Shown here: positions 19,509 to 28,617 of the stretch, one piece after another
Layout: every line of letters begins with the position of its first letter
Numbering within the stretch: the first letter of the stretch is position 1
Program-made: the position numbers and the translations under genes
Notes under the pieces: model-generated
The model's database searches: none
Told to the model about the DNA's origin: nothing
What the model saw: only the letters and a program-made list of their open reading frames with translations
Assembly (NCBI GenBank): GCA_963662865.1
Contig: OY759969.1
Location: 2,509,358-2,573,357 of the forward strand
Reading direction: 5' to 3'
DNA: 64,000 nt
Source: JAJDYQ01 sp963662865
GTDB lineage: Bacteria > Pseudomonadota > Gammaproteobacteria > JAJDYQ01

Positions 19509-21770
19509 TTGGTTAAAATACGGGATTGGGCCATCTTTCAGGTTAGCTTTTTGCAGGATTTCAAGGAAATTATAGCCGATTTCGCGGAGAGAGATTTTCC
19601 ATTTGAAGATCTTGAGGGGGAGCTGGTACGGCGGCTCAAGGGAGACTCCGAGGCCCTGTCCGGTCTTCTTCAGGCATTGGATACGGCGAAAGATGAGTGT
19701 CTGGTCAATGATTCGCAGTACAATCAGCTACTGGCCAGGCTGGTGGCGTCGGATACGATTGTTGCTGTGGATACCGGTGGTAAGGGGGATGATGAGATAA
19801 TGCGTACACATGATCCAAGGCAGTTTTTCGCGGAAACCGATACTCATGGCCAGGTTGAGATAGTTGGTCCGGGAACGATTATCAAGGATCGTTTTGAGTT
19901 GCTGGAAGTTCTCGGTGAAGGTGGTATGGGGATGGTGTACAGGGCCCGTGATCTGATCAAGGTCGAGGCCAGTGACCGTAATCCGTATCTCGCCATTAAA
20001 GTACTGAATGACAATTTCAAGAGGCATCCGGAGTCATTCATTTCGCTGCAGCGCGAATGCAGCCGAACGCAAAAGCTGGCGCATCCTAATATCGCAACCG
20101 TATTCGATTTTGACCGTTATGGCTCCATGGTCTATATGACCATGCAATTGCTGGAAGGAAAGCCGCTGAATGACTTTATCAGCGAAGATGTTCCTGAAGG
20201 TGGCTTGAGTTTTAAGGAGGCAATGCCCCTGATTGAGGATATGGGCAATGCCTTGAGCTATGCACATTCAAGCAGTATCGTGCATTCTGATTTTAAACCG
20301 GGGAATGCCTTTGTTACCGATGATCATGGCGTTCAGGTTCTGGATTTTGGCATTGCCCGGGCGGTGAAAAAGCCAGGTCAGCAGGACACGACTTTATTCG
20401 ACGCCGGAAAACTCGGTGCACTTACGCCGTCATATGCCAGTTGTGAAATGCTGGAGGAGGAAGAACCCGATCCGCGTGATGATATCTATGCGCTTGCCGT
20501 AGTGAGTTATATCCTGCTATCAGGTAGCCATCCATTCGATAAATTTCCGGCAACTATGGCGCGTGACCATAAAATGGTCGCCAGGCCGCTGAAAAAACTG
20601 ACGCGCAGTCAGAACGGGATGTTGCAGAAGGGTCTGTCGTTCCACAGGGATAAGGCACCGGCCAGTGTTCAGGTGTTTTTAAACGGCCTCAGGCATAAGA
20701 GCGGAAGTCTGGGGAAGTATTCATTAGCTGCCGTGGTCGGGGTGGTTTCATTGGCGCTGATCGCAATTTATCCTGTTCAAAACTATCTGAAACAGCAGCG
20801 TGAGGCCGAGCTTGTCTCCTTGCTTGGTTCTTCCGACCCGGTGATCGTGGAAGAAACACTGTCAAATCTCAATAGCCGTGATGATATTTCGGTTCAGAAT
20901 GTGCTGTCATTAGCGCGTGATAGCCTGGTCGCCTATTATAGTCAGCAGATAGATGACGCACTCACCGGCGAGCTGGGCCCTAATAATTTTCAGTTAGCAA
21001 CGACTCTTATGACTGAGGTCCAACAGCTATACCCGGAGTCGGTAGAGGTCAAGCAACTTAATAGCCGTATTGAGCACCATAAAACTCGAGCTGTTGATTT
21101 TGTTGATACTTCGCTACAGCAGGTTGTGAATGAGCTCGATGTGATGGCCGCCGGGGAGGAGCATTCCGTGCCACAGCTTTTTGAAACATTAGACAAGGCG
21201 GATTCCGGCAATGCCCTCCGAAAGGATGTACGGATCCCGGTTGTTTATGCGGAGATGATTGATACCGCTATCGCTGAGAAGCGCCTGCTTGATGCGGATA
21301 TTTTGTTAAAGCAGGCTTTCCGCTTGTATCCGGAGAATGAGGCTTTGCTGTTTTTACGTTCTGAGATGAACCGCTTTTCAGATGCCGGTTATCTGGCATC
21401 TGAAGAGCAGGAAAAAGCCGATGAAGGCGCACGGCAGGAGCGTATGAAAAAACGCCGTGAATCTCTGGAAAGCGCCAGAGTTGAGGCGGCCAAGCGCAGT
21501 CTTCTGATAAAAACCAGAGCCGGGCGTCCGGATAAGGCAGTGGAATTTCTTGAAGTTCTGGAAAATCGACTGTCTTCTGGTGCATTGTTTATTACCGATA
21601 TTGCTCCGACGGCGATTGCCGAATCCTATCTGGCTTTGGCGACGTCACTGGCGGAAGCGGGACAATATGATCGAGCCGTGGAGATGCTGGATGCCGGTCT
21701 GGAAGTTACTCCGGAAAATAATGACCTGAAAGTGACCAGAGAAAAATATAACCGGTCTCCGGGCTTGTAA
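19509..21770 (+). CDS. Membrane-anchored serine/threonine protein kinase with C-terminal TPR-like region
   Basis: The frame starts at a TTG (19509); the nearest ATG upstream (19487) is out of frame, so TTG is the best available start. Of 753 residues, about 1-115 are a helical N-terminal region. The kinase domain follows: glycine loop GEGGMGMVY at 137-144, Lys164 in LAIKVL, catalytic loop HSDFKPGN at 259-266 and DFG at 279-281. The usual HRD is HSD, so it is a non-RD-type kinase. A single membrane helix lies near residues 404-425, and a largely helical periplasmic part ends with a TPR-like segment (AESYLALATSLAEAGQYDRA). It probably senses an envelope signal; the substrates are unknown. No phosphatase gene is adjacent. 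Confidence 0.88.
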   Translation: MVKIRDWAIFQVSFLQDFKEIIADFAERDFPFEDLEGELVRRLKGDSEALSGLLQALDTAKDECLVNDSQYNQLLARLVASDTIVAVDTGGKGDDEIMRTHDPRQFFAETDTHGQVEIVGPGTIIKDRFELLEVLGEGGMGMVYRARDLIKVEASDRNPYLAIKVLNDNFKRHPESFISLQRECSRTQKLAHPNIATVFDFDRYGSMVYMTMQLLEGKPLNDFISEDVPEGGLSFKEAMPLIEDMGNALSYAHSSSIVHSDFKPGNAFVTDDHGVQVLDFGIARAVKKPGQQDTTLFDAGKLGALTPSYASCEMLEEEEPDPRDDIYALAVVSYILLSGSHPFDKFPATMARDHKMVARPLKKLTRSQNGMLQKGLSFHRDKAPASVQVFLNGLRHKSGSLGKYSLAAVVGVVSLALIAIYPVQNYLKQQREAELVSLLGSSDPVIVEETLSNLNSRDDISVQNVLSLARDSLVAYYSQQIDDALTGELGPNNFQLATTLMTEVQQLYPESVEVKQLNSRIEHHKTRAVDFVDTSLQQVVNELDVMAAGEEHSVPQLFETLDKADSGNALRKDVRIPVVYAEMIDTAIAEKRLLDADILLKQAFRLYPENEALLFLRSEMNRFSDAGYLASEEQEKADEGARQERMKKRRESLESARVEAAKRSLLIKTRAGRPDKAVEFLEVLENRLSSGALFITDIAPTAIAESYLALATSLAEAGQYDRAVEMLDAGLEVTPENNDLKVTREKYNRSPGL

Positions 21771-22073
21771 TCAGCTTTTTTTATCTTTCTTTTTTACCCC
21801 GGTGATTGGCACAATGATCCCATTTCCGGTCTGTCGCTGCGGCTCCGAGGGGTAGGTTGGCCGTAAATCCCAGCTTTTACCTGAGGCCTCTATCAGCTCC
21901 TTTTGTCTCGCAGTAATCAGGTTTAATCCATGGCGTATATTACTGATGGTGGACTGTCTCAAAGGGTGCTTGAGGCCGGGCTTTGTTGTGGTGTCCTTTA
22001 TGATATCAATCAGGATACTGCGCATAACCTGAAGAATACGTTCTTCCTTGGATGCTTCCTGATCTTCGCTCAT
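21771..22073 (-). CDS. Conserved small cytoplasmic protein of unknown function
   Basis: The frame is open further upstream, but the Shine-Dalgarno-like GGAAAA before the ATG at 22073 and the change from Pro-rich, implausible sequence to a helical, charged one fix the start there, giving 100 residues. The product begins MSEDQEASKEERILQVMRSI and has a conserved-looking core (DTTTKPGLKHPLRQSTISNI, then HGLNLITARQKELIEASGK) and a Lys-rich tail. I have seen similar short proteins in other gammaproteobacteria without a known function. It is convergent with the kinase gene with no gap between the two stop codons. Confidence 0.65.
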   Translation of the reverse strand: MSEDQEASKEERILQVMRSILIDIIKDTTTKPGLKHPLRQSTISNIRHGLNLITARQKELIEASGKSWDLRPTYPSEPQRQTGNGIIVPITGVKKKDKKS

Positions 22074-22207
22074 GATATTTTCCTGAAATGGCCACTCTGG
22101 AAGCATATCAGTACATGGGGAATATGCTAATTGTCCACTGGTAATAGATTCCGACTTGAAAGCTGTGCTGTATCTGATCAGAATTGCTGCATGGAGTTTA
22201 TCAGGGA

Positions 22208-22894
22208 ATGGCTGTGAACATGTTTGATTTTTCCAGACATCTGGTGGTGCCTTTTCTGCTGGTCTCCACTGCATTGTATGCGCAGGAAGAAAACCGCTAT
22301 TCTGATGTTGACACGCTTCTTTCCAGGGCCGGGACCGGGGACGCTGAAGCGCAATATCAACTGGCGATGCACTACAGTCGCCTGGAGCGAACACCGGAAA
22401 ATCAAAGGGCCTCTTTTCAGTGGATGCTGTCTGCCGCCGAGCAGGGGGACAGCCGGGCACAGGCGGCGACAGGGTCGTATTACCGTTTGGGAAGGGGTGT
22501 TGAGAGTGATCCTCAGAAGGCGTTTCATTGGTATCGGGAATCGTCAAGGCGAAATAATCCGGCGGGGAATTTTGGCCTGGGGCGTATGTATTATCGGGGT
22601 TACGGGGTTCCCAGGAATTATGAAAGGGCCATTGAATTTTATACCAGGGCCGCAATAATCGGGCACCCGTCGGCGCAGGCCGCTCTGGGTTATATGTCTG
22701 AGAATGGGCTCGGTACTGAAATTGATCAAGTAGAGGCCATGAAGTGGTATTTGCTATCTGCGGAGAAATGGTACACCGCCGGGCACTATGTTTATTATCT
22801 GAAACAGAAACTTGACGAGGCTGCGATGGCCGAGGCGCATAAGCTCGTCGAGAGCTTTAAAAGCCGGTATTACACGGGAGCGTCGCAGCAGTAA
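22208..22894 (+). CDS. Secreted Sel1-repeat (TPR-like) protein
   Basis: The product of about 228 residues begins with a signal peptide (FDFSRHLVVPFLLVSTALYA) and continues with four or five Sel1-type repeats such as DAEAQYQLAMHYSR, RAQAATGSYYRLGRGV, AGNFGLGRMYYRGYGV and SAQAALGYMSENGLG. Sel1 repeats make helical solenoids for protein-protein contacts, usually in the periplasm. The ATG at 22208 has GGAG 11 bases upstream; the ATG at 22220 and a TTG at 22184 are alternatives. The partner is unknown. Confidence 0.82.
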   Translation: MAVNMFDFSRHLVVPFLLVSTALYAQEENRYSDVDTLLSRAGTGDAEAQYQLAMHYSRLERTPENQRASFQWMLSAAEQGDSRAQAATGSYYRLGRGVESDPQKAFHWYRESSRRNNPAGNFGLGRMYYRGYGVPRNYERAIEFYTRAAIIGHPSAQAALGYMSENGLGTEIDQVEAMKWYLLSAEKWYTAGHYVYYLKQKLDEAAMAEAHKLVESFKSRYYTGASQQ

Positions 22895-22901
22895 GCTCGC
22901 A

Positions 22902-22921
22902 CCGTTTATGGCGGTAAACGG
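22902..22921. terminator. Hairpin downstream of the Sel1 gene
   Basis: Perfect 7-bp arms CCGTTTA and TAAACGG with a 6-base loop, 8 bp after the stop codon. No clear T-run follows, so its efficiency as an intrinsic terminator is doubtful. Confidence 0.4.
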
Positions 22922-23029
22922 CCCTTAAAAGAAAAGATGTCAAGTATCATATTGCATGGTTCAATTAATACGATAAATTGCCTGAATGCCAAGACTATTC
23001 CGTATAGAGTATGAGAATGCCCATTCCAA

Positions 23030-23355
23030 GAGTATTCAAATTTCTGTGTCAGTCGCATTTACAAAGCGATGTAATCGTCGAGTTTGCCCTCAAAGTGAAT
23101 GGTTAGTTGCGAGAGAGTGAGGTTCCAGTTTTGTACCGGGTGTGTCCAATGCTCAGAGGCTTTGAGTAGGCCGGCATACAACAACTTGAGCAAGCGGCTT
23201 TCATTGGCGAAGCCGCCTTTGGTCTTGGTCAGTTTACGGAACTGGCGATGGACGGCCTCGTTGATGTAGCGGCCGTTGTCCTTGATTTTGTAGTGGATGG
23301 CATCCAGCTGGACAATAGGGCAGATAGCCTCCAGATCGCGCTCAATTATGAACAC
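23030..23355 (-). pseudogene. IS256-family transposase remnant with internal deletion, and one IS end
   Basis: The open part (23059-23355) has two pieces of an IS256/mutator transposase fused together: a central part (DLEAICPIVQLDAIHYKIKD, NGRYINEAV) and the C-terminal part (RQFRKLTKTKGGF, HWTHPVQNWNLTLSQLTIHF, ending DDYIAL). About half of the enzyme, including the N-terminus and much of the catalytic core, is missing. The sequence just outside the stop (TTCAAATTTCTGTGTCAG at about 23036) is shared with two further remnants near 32.8 and 33.46 kb and probably marks the terminal inverted repeat. The element lies between the Sel1 and glnS genes and is not functional. Confidence 0.85.
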
Positions 23356-23490
23356 TCCAAAGGAAAAACTCCTCGTTGTTTATACTGACGCGGCTGCTGG
23401 CCCTTAGACGGCTGGCGCACAATTCTCAAATATCATTACATCCGCATCGGGCGGTGATAGAATCCGTCTTTTTTACTACTGCCTGCCAGG

Positions 23491-25164
23491 ATGTCGTCAC
23501 AATCAGCAACGGATACCCCGCCCAACTTTATCCGCAATATCATTGACTCTGACATTGCAGCAGCCGGAAATTCCGGTCAGGTGGTCACCCGTTTTCCTCC
23601 GGAGCCCAATGGCTACCTGCATATAGGCCATGCGAAATCCATCGTTTTAAACTTTGGTATTGCGAAATCCTATTCAGGGAAGTGCAATCTCCGATTCGAC
23701 GATACCAATCCGGAACAAGAGGAAGACGAGTATATTGAGGCCATCAAGCAGGATGTTGCCTGGTTGGGTTATGACTGGCATGAGTTGTATTTTGCTTCCG
23801 GCTATTTCGAGCAGCTATATCAGTTTGCCGAACAGTTGATTCAGGATGGAAAGGCTTATGTCGATGACCAGAGCGCAGATGAAATTCATCAGGCTCGCGG
23901 TACTCTGGCCGAACCCGGTACTGAAAGCCCCTACAGGAACCGTTCAATCGAACAAAATCTTGATCTGTTCCGCCGTATGCGGGCGGGAGAATTTGCTGAT
24001 GGTGAGCGTGTCCTTCGTGCAAAAATTGATATGGCCTCGCCAAATCTGAATATGCGCGATCCGGTCATATACCGTATCAAGCATGCGAGGCATCACCAGG
24101 CGGGTAATCAATGGTGCATTTACCCGATGTACGATTATGCTCACTGTCTTTCGGATGCCATGGAGGGCATTACCCATTCCCTGTGTACGCTGGAATTTGC
24201 GGACCACCGCCCGTTATACGATTGGGTGCTGGACCAACTTTCCATGCCTTGTCACCCGCAACAGATTGAGTTTGCGCGTCTCCAGATAGAGTACGCCATT
24301 ACCAGTAAGCGTGATCTGAATAGATTGGTGAAGGAGGGTATTGTGGATGGCTGGGATGATCCGCGTATGCCGACCATCTCCGGTATGCGCCGGCGCGGTT
24401 ATCCGCCGGCGGCCATTCGTGATTTCTGCGAACGCATTGGCGTCACCAAAAAAGACAGTATCATCGAAATGGGCGTGTTGGAAAACGCGGTCCGTGAGTA
24501 TCTGAATGAGCATGCCCCGCGTCGCCTGGCGGTTCTGAATCCGTTAAAGGTTATTATTGAAAATTATCCGGAAGGCCACGAAGAACAGCTCGAAGCCGTC
24601 AACCACCCACAAAAGCCGCAACTGGGCTCCCGCAGCATCCCTTTCGGCCGCGAGATTTACGTTGAACGTGACGATTTCATGGAACATGCACCGAAAAAAT
24701 TTTTCCGTCTGTCTCCGGGTCGTGAAGTCCGTTTGCGCTTCGCCTACTACATCACTTGTACCGGAGTCATCAGGGACGACGACGGTAATATCCTGGAGCT
24801 CCGGGCAGCCTATGACCCTGAAAGCCGCGGCGGTACCGCTGACGGGCGTAAAGTCAAGGGAACCATTCACTGGGTCAGTGCGAATCACGCCATCAATGCC
24901 CAGGTAAATCTTTATGATCGGCTGTTCAATACACCTGCGCCCTGGGGCGCCGATGATATACATGGTGAGTTGAATCCCGACTCATTGCGGATATTACAGG
25001 GTTGTAAGCTGGAGGCCAGTTTATCTGAAGCGTCTGCCGACGATGATTTCCAGTTTGAACGGCTCGGATATTTTACTCTGGATCATGTCTCGGAAGATAG
25101 TGATACTCCGATTTACAATCGCATCATCAGTCTGCGTGACAGTTGGGCGAAGGCCAGCAAGTAA
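23491..25164 (+). CDS. glnS: Glutaminyl-tRNA synthetase
   Basis: The 557-residue class I synthetase has the HIGH-type motif PPEPNGYLHIGHAKS and the KMSKS equivalent ITSKRDLNRLV, as in E. coli GlnS. It charges tRNA-Gln with glutamine in the cytoplasm. The beta-barrel anticodon-binding domain follows (RLAVLNPLKVIIEN, GRKVKGTIHWVSANHA). The ATG at 23491 has only a weak Shine-Dalgarno. The IS256 remnant ends 135 bp upstream. The next gene starts 12 bp downstream on the same strand. Confidence 0.97.
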   Translation: MSSQSATDTPPNFIRNIIDSDIAAAGNSGQVVTRFPPEPNGYLHIGHAKSIVLNFGIAKSYSGKCNLRFDDTNPEQEEDEYIEAIKQDVAWLGYDWHELYFASGYFEQLYQFAEQLIQDGKAYVDDQSADEIHQARGTLAEPGTESPYRNRSIEQNLDLFRRMRAGEFADGERVLRAKIDMASPNLNMRDPVIYRIKHARHHQAGNQWCIYPMYDYAHCLSDAMEGITHSLCTLEFADHRPLYDWVLDQLSMPCHPQQIEFARLQIEYAITSKRDLNRLVKEGIVDGWDDPRMPTISGMRRRGYPPAAIRDFCERIGVTKKDSIIEMGVLENAVREYLNEHAPRRLAVLNPLKVIIENYPEGHEEQLEAVNHPQKPQLGSRSIPFGREIYVERDDFMEHAPKKFFRLSPGREVRLRFAYYITCTGVIRDDDGNILELRAAYDPESRGGTADGRKVKGTIHWVSANHAINAQVNLYDRLFNTPAPWGADDIHGELNPDSLRILQGCKLEASLSEASADDDFQFERLGYFTLDHVSEDSDTPIYNRIISLRDSWAKASK

Positions 25165-25176
25165 AGCGGGCTGACC

Positions 25177-27180
25177 ATGTTCCGTAATGAAATACGGTCA
25201 CTGTTGACCAGCCTGCTTGCCGGTCTGTGTTTACTGTTTTTGCTGAGGCTTGGATTCTATCTCTATTTCGTCCCATCCGGGACATCGCTGGACAGCAGCA
25301 TGCTGATATGGTCTTTATATATCGGCACCAAGTTTGATTTACGCCTGTTGCTGTTCGTGCATCTTCCGTTGGTACTGCTGTCGGCAGTCATCCGGTTTAA
25401 GCCGGCGCAGAACGTTTATGCGCTCTATTTCTGGCGCTCCTATTTCATCATTCTCTTTTCGGCAATACTGATAAGTTATGCCATGGATTTTGCCTATTAT
25501 GCCTATCTGGGGACCCGCCTCGACGCATCAATCCTGCGGTTTGCCTATAACCTCGATACATCATTGCACATGGTCTGGCAGACTTATCCTGTTATCCGGA
25601 TAAGCCTGGGCGCCGCCGCCGTCTTCACTCTCCTTGTTTTTGCTGTAGGTAAAGTGTGGCAACCGGGACCGGAACAATCGTATCCCGGTACGGGTCGGCG
25701 ACTTGCCAGCAGCCTTGTTATGACTATCTTGATGTTGATGGGGGCCTGGGCCAAGCTCTCCTGGTACCCTCTGCGGTGGAGCGATGCTTACTACAGCACC
25801 AATGAGTTTGCGTCGCGTCTCGCACTCAATCCCGCTCTGTATTTTCTGGATACCATCAAAAACCGGAATATCAATTACGATGAAGACAAGGCTAGAAAAT
25901 ATTATCCTCTTATGGTTGAGTATCTGGGTATAGATCAGCCTGATATGAAAGCTCTCAGCTATGTACGCAGGCGAATACCACAAACGACATTTGCCCGTCG
26001 GCCGAACATTGTCATTGTCTTGCTGGAATCGTTCGCCTGGTATAAAACCGGACTGTCCGGTAATCCGTTCAATCCTACGCCCCACTTTGATGCGATTGCA
26101 AAAAAGGGGATTTCATTTAATCGCTACTATGCGCCACATGGTGGCACTGCACGATCAGTATGGGCTCTGGTGACGGGATTGCCGGATATTGAGGTCAACA
26201 GGACTTCGTCCCGTAACCCATTAGTCGTTAATCAGCACACCATAGTGAATGCCTTTCAGGGCCATGAAAAGTTTTATTTCCTGGGAGGCAGTGCAAACTG
26301 GGCCAATATTCGTGGTCTGTTAGCTAATAATATTCCCGGTTTGAATATATACGACGAAGGTAGTTATAAATCCTCTCGTATGGACGTTTGGGGCATTAGC
26401 GATCTCCATTTATTTGAAGAAGCAAATGAGGTACTGAGTCGTCAGGACAAGGCCTTTGTCGCACTTATCCAGACCTCCGGGAATCACAGGCCCTATAATA
26501 TCCCGGAAGACAATCGTGGCTTTGAAGTCTTACCTCAGGACCCCGATGAATTGAAAAAATATGGGTTCCGTTCCACTCCTGATTATAACGCGATGCGATT
26601 CATGGACCATTCGATAGGTTTTTTTATGCGGCAGGCCAGCCAATCGGAATATTATCGAGACACGATATTCGTATTTCTTGCTGATCACGGTAATATGCGT
26701 CACGCATCGCATTTGCCGGACTATGTTGAAAAACTGGGTATTACCGAGTTTCAAAGTCCTTTCGTAATATATCAACCAGGTATTCCAGGTATGGCTAAAG
26801 AAATCAGCACGGTAACCAGCCAGCTTGATGTCTTGCCAACAGTAGCCGCCTACGCCTCACAACCCTATATCAATACGACATTGGGTCGGAATATGCTGGA
26901 TCCCCGTTATGCAGACCAACAATATGCGTTTACTGTAATACACGAACGCTTACCCAGGATTGGGGTTATGAGCAGTGATGACTATTTCACAATGTATAGC
27001 AATGGCAGTAAAAAGCGCTTGTATTATCTAAAGGCCGACAAACCGGATAAAGACGTTGGCTCAGGAAATCCAAATCTGTTAGAGGAACGGGAAGCATTGG
27101 CACTCGCTTTATTTGAAACCGCAAATTACATGCGGTTTCATAACACGCGTCCGGCCATCAAGCCTCAGGCTCTTCATTGA
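25177..27180 (+). CDS. LTA synthase / phosphoglycerol transferase family membrane sulfatase-fold protein
   Basis: The 667-residue product has about five N-terminal membrane helices in residues 8-195, then a periplasmic alkaline-phosphatase/sulfatase-fold domain: RRPNIVIVLLESFAWYKTGL, the nucleophile region HGGTARSVWALVTG with Thr as likely nucleophile, and FVFLADHGN for metal binding. Family members transfer phosphoglycerol or phosphoethanolamine to envelope glycans or lipids; in Gram-negatives this means osmoregulated periplasmic glucan (MdoB-type) or lipid A-like modification. The exact substrate cannot be told. It follows glnS by 12 bp, so read-through is likely. Confidence 0.88.
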   Translation: MFRNEIRSLLTSLLAGLCLLFLLRLGFYLYFVPSGTSLDSSMLIWSLYIGTKFDLRLLLFVHLPLVLLSAVIRFKPAQNVYALYFWRSYFIILFSAILISYAMDFAYYAYLGTRLDASILRFAYNLDTSLHMVWQTYPVIRISLGAAAVFTLLVFAVGKVWQPGPEQSYPGTGRRLASSLVMTILMLMGAWAKLSWYPLRWSDAYYSTNEFASRLALNPALYFLDTIKNRNINYDEDKARKYYPLMVEYLGIDQPDMKALSYVRRRIPQTTFARRPNIVIVLLESFAWYKTGLSGNPFNPTPHFDAIAKKGISFNRYYAPHGGTARSVWALVTGLPDIEVNRTSSRNPLVVNQHTIVNAFQGHEKFYFLGGSANWANIRGLLANNIPGLNIYDEGSYKSSRMDVWGISDLHLFEEANEVLSRQDKAFVALIQTSGNHRPYNIPEDNRGFEVLPQDPDELKKYGFRSTPDYNAMRFMDHSIGFFMRQASQSEYYRDTIFVFLADHGNMRHASHLPDYVEKLGITEFQSPFVIYQPGIPGMAKEISTVTSQLDVLPTVAAYASQPYINTTLGRNMLDPRYADQQYAFTVIHERLPRIGVMSSDDYFTMYSNGSKKRLYYLKADKPDKDVGSGNPNLLEEREALALALFETANYMRFHNTRPAIKPQALH

Positions 27181-27193
27181 CTGCCCTCATTTT

Positions 27194-27215
27194 GCCGGTA
27201 ATCGCGTTTACCGGC
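27194..27215. terminator. Bidirectional hairpin between convergent genes
   Basis: Perfect 8-bp arms GCCGGTAA and TTACCGGC with a 6-base loop, overlapping the mnmA stop codon and lying 14 bp beyond the stop of the opposing gene. A short T/A tract lies on its left side. The position fits a shared terminator. Confidence 0.5.
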
Positions 27216-28320
27216 TCGCAATCGAGGATTCAATGACACCGCCACCCAGGCAGACATCACCGATATAAAACACAACGGATTGTCCGGGAGCGATGGCGCG
27301 CACAGGCTTATCAAAAACAACCCTGCATTGATAATTATCTCGCAGGGTTACCGTACAGGGTTCATCGGCCTGCCTGTAACGTGTTTTGGCGGTGCAGCGA
27401 AATTGTTCGGGCGGCACAGATGTAATCCAGTGTAATGACTGAGCCTGTAGCCCAATGGAAAAGAGGGCGGGATGGTCGTGTCCCTGTGCAACAAGCAGAA
27501 TATTGTCTTTCAGTAGCTTATCTACAACAAACCAGGGGGCCTTGCCGGCGTTTCTTTTCCCTCCTATTCCCAGCCCTTTACGTTGTCCTATGGTATGAAA
27601 CATCAGTCCATGGTGTTGCCCTATGACTTCTCCTTCGATAGAACGGATTTCTCCCGGTTGATTTGCAAGATACCGGGCGATGAAATCGTTGAAGCTTCGT
27701 TTACCTATAAAGCAAATACCGGTACTGTCTCTGCGGTCGTAATTTCTTAATCCGGCTTTCTCAGCCATTTTTCTGACCTCCGGTTTTTCATGGCGGCACA
27801 GAGGAAACAGCGATTTCATTAACGCTTGTCCGGGTACCTGATGTAAAAAATATGTTTGATCCTTGTTTTTGTCCCTTGCGCGCCTGAGTTCGATCTTGTC
27901 AGGATGCCTTTGTGTACACGCATAGTGACCTGTAGCAATTTTTTCTGCCCCTCTGGATAAGGCATAATCCAGAAAAGCCTGGAATTTGACTTCCCGGTTG
28001 CAGAGAATATCCGGATTGGGTGTGCGCCCTGCCTCTAGCTCATTCAGAAAGTGCTTAAATACCCTGTCCCAGTATTCACCGGAGAAGTTGATGGTATCGA
28101 GTGGAATATCCAGCTTATCTGCAACTGCTCTGGCAGCTATGAGATCTTCTTCAGCGGCACAATATTGCGCGTCATCATCTTCTTCCCAGTTTTTCATGAA
28201 CAGCCCATGCACTTCGTAACCCTTGCGTTTGAGCAGCATGGCAGCCACTGCTGAATCTACTCCTCCGGATAAGCCGATAATGATTTTTCCATGAATCGCC
28301 TGATCGGTTCGTTCGTGCAT
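27208..28320 (-). CDS. mnmA: tRNA-specific 2-thiouridylase MnmA
   Basis: The 370-residue product has the PP-loop GLSGGVDSAVAA at residues 17-28, catalytic Cys107 in NPDILCNREVKF, and Cys203 in DSTGICFIG. MnmA puts sulfur at C2 of the wobble uridine in tRNA-Lys, -Glu and -Gln, with sulfur delivered from a cysteine desulfurase relay. It is divergent from icd, with nearly 300 bp between them, as in other gammaproteobacteria where mnmA and icd lie close together. ATG at 28320. Confidence 0.97.
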   Translation of the reverse strand: MHERTDQAIHGKIIIGLSGGVDSAVAAMLLKRKGYEVHGLFMKNWEEDDDAQYCAAEEDLIAARAVADKLDIPLDTINFSGEYWDRVFKHFLNELEAGRTPNPDILCNREVKFQAFLDYALSRGAEKIATGHYACTQRHPDKIELRRARDKNKDQTYFLHQVPGQALMKSLFPLCRHEKPEVRKMAEKAGLRNYDRRDSTGICFIGKRSFNDFIARYLANQPGEIRSIEGEVIGQHHGLMFHTIGQRKGLGIGGKRNAGKAPWFVVDKLLKDNILLVAQGHDHPALFSIGLQAQSLHWITSVPPEQFRCTAKTRYRQADEPCTVTLRDNYQCRVVFDKPVRAIAPGQSVVFYIGDVCLGGGVIESSIASR

Positions 28321-28447
28321 TTAGAATGGGTCATTTATGGGGCCTGAACGACGATTCTAACAGAGACACGCAAGTCGGGAGTATGGCCGCCGGGGATGCT
28401 AAAGCTGTGTTTATGGCTGGCTCGGTCCGGTCGGATATTTAAGGAAG

Positions 28448-28478
28448 CCCTGACAGATCTATTCCGGACCTGTCAGGG
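28448..28478. promoter_or_regulatory. Hairpin in the mnmA-icd divergent region
   Basis: Perfect 9-bp arms CCCTGACAG and CTGTCAGGG with a 13-base loop, about 140 bp upstream of icd. It has no T-run. It could be part of a leader, an operator or a small intergenic repeat; a related CCGGACCTGTC string occurs near 14786. Confidence 0.4.
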
Positions 28479-28617
28479 CAGGGTTCGCTTGTCATGTTCG
28501 GTATATTACGGCAATAGTGGTTCCTGGTGCCCGGACCATGTGATAAATTCCACCGGATAGTGCTTGATCTGGTAGAATAGCAGCGCCTCAAAACACCATC
28601 TGATTAAGGGTATCATC

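Noticed and set aside
22074..22655. Extended N-terminus of the small minus-strand gene ending at 21771
   Set aside because: The added part is Pro-rich, lies antisense to the Sel1 gene and lacks a ribosome-binding site; the start at 22073 is better.
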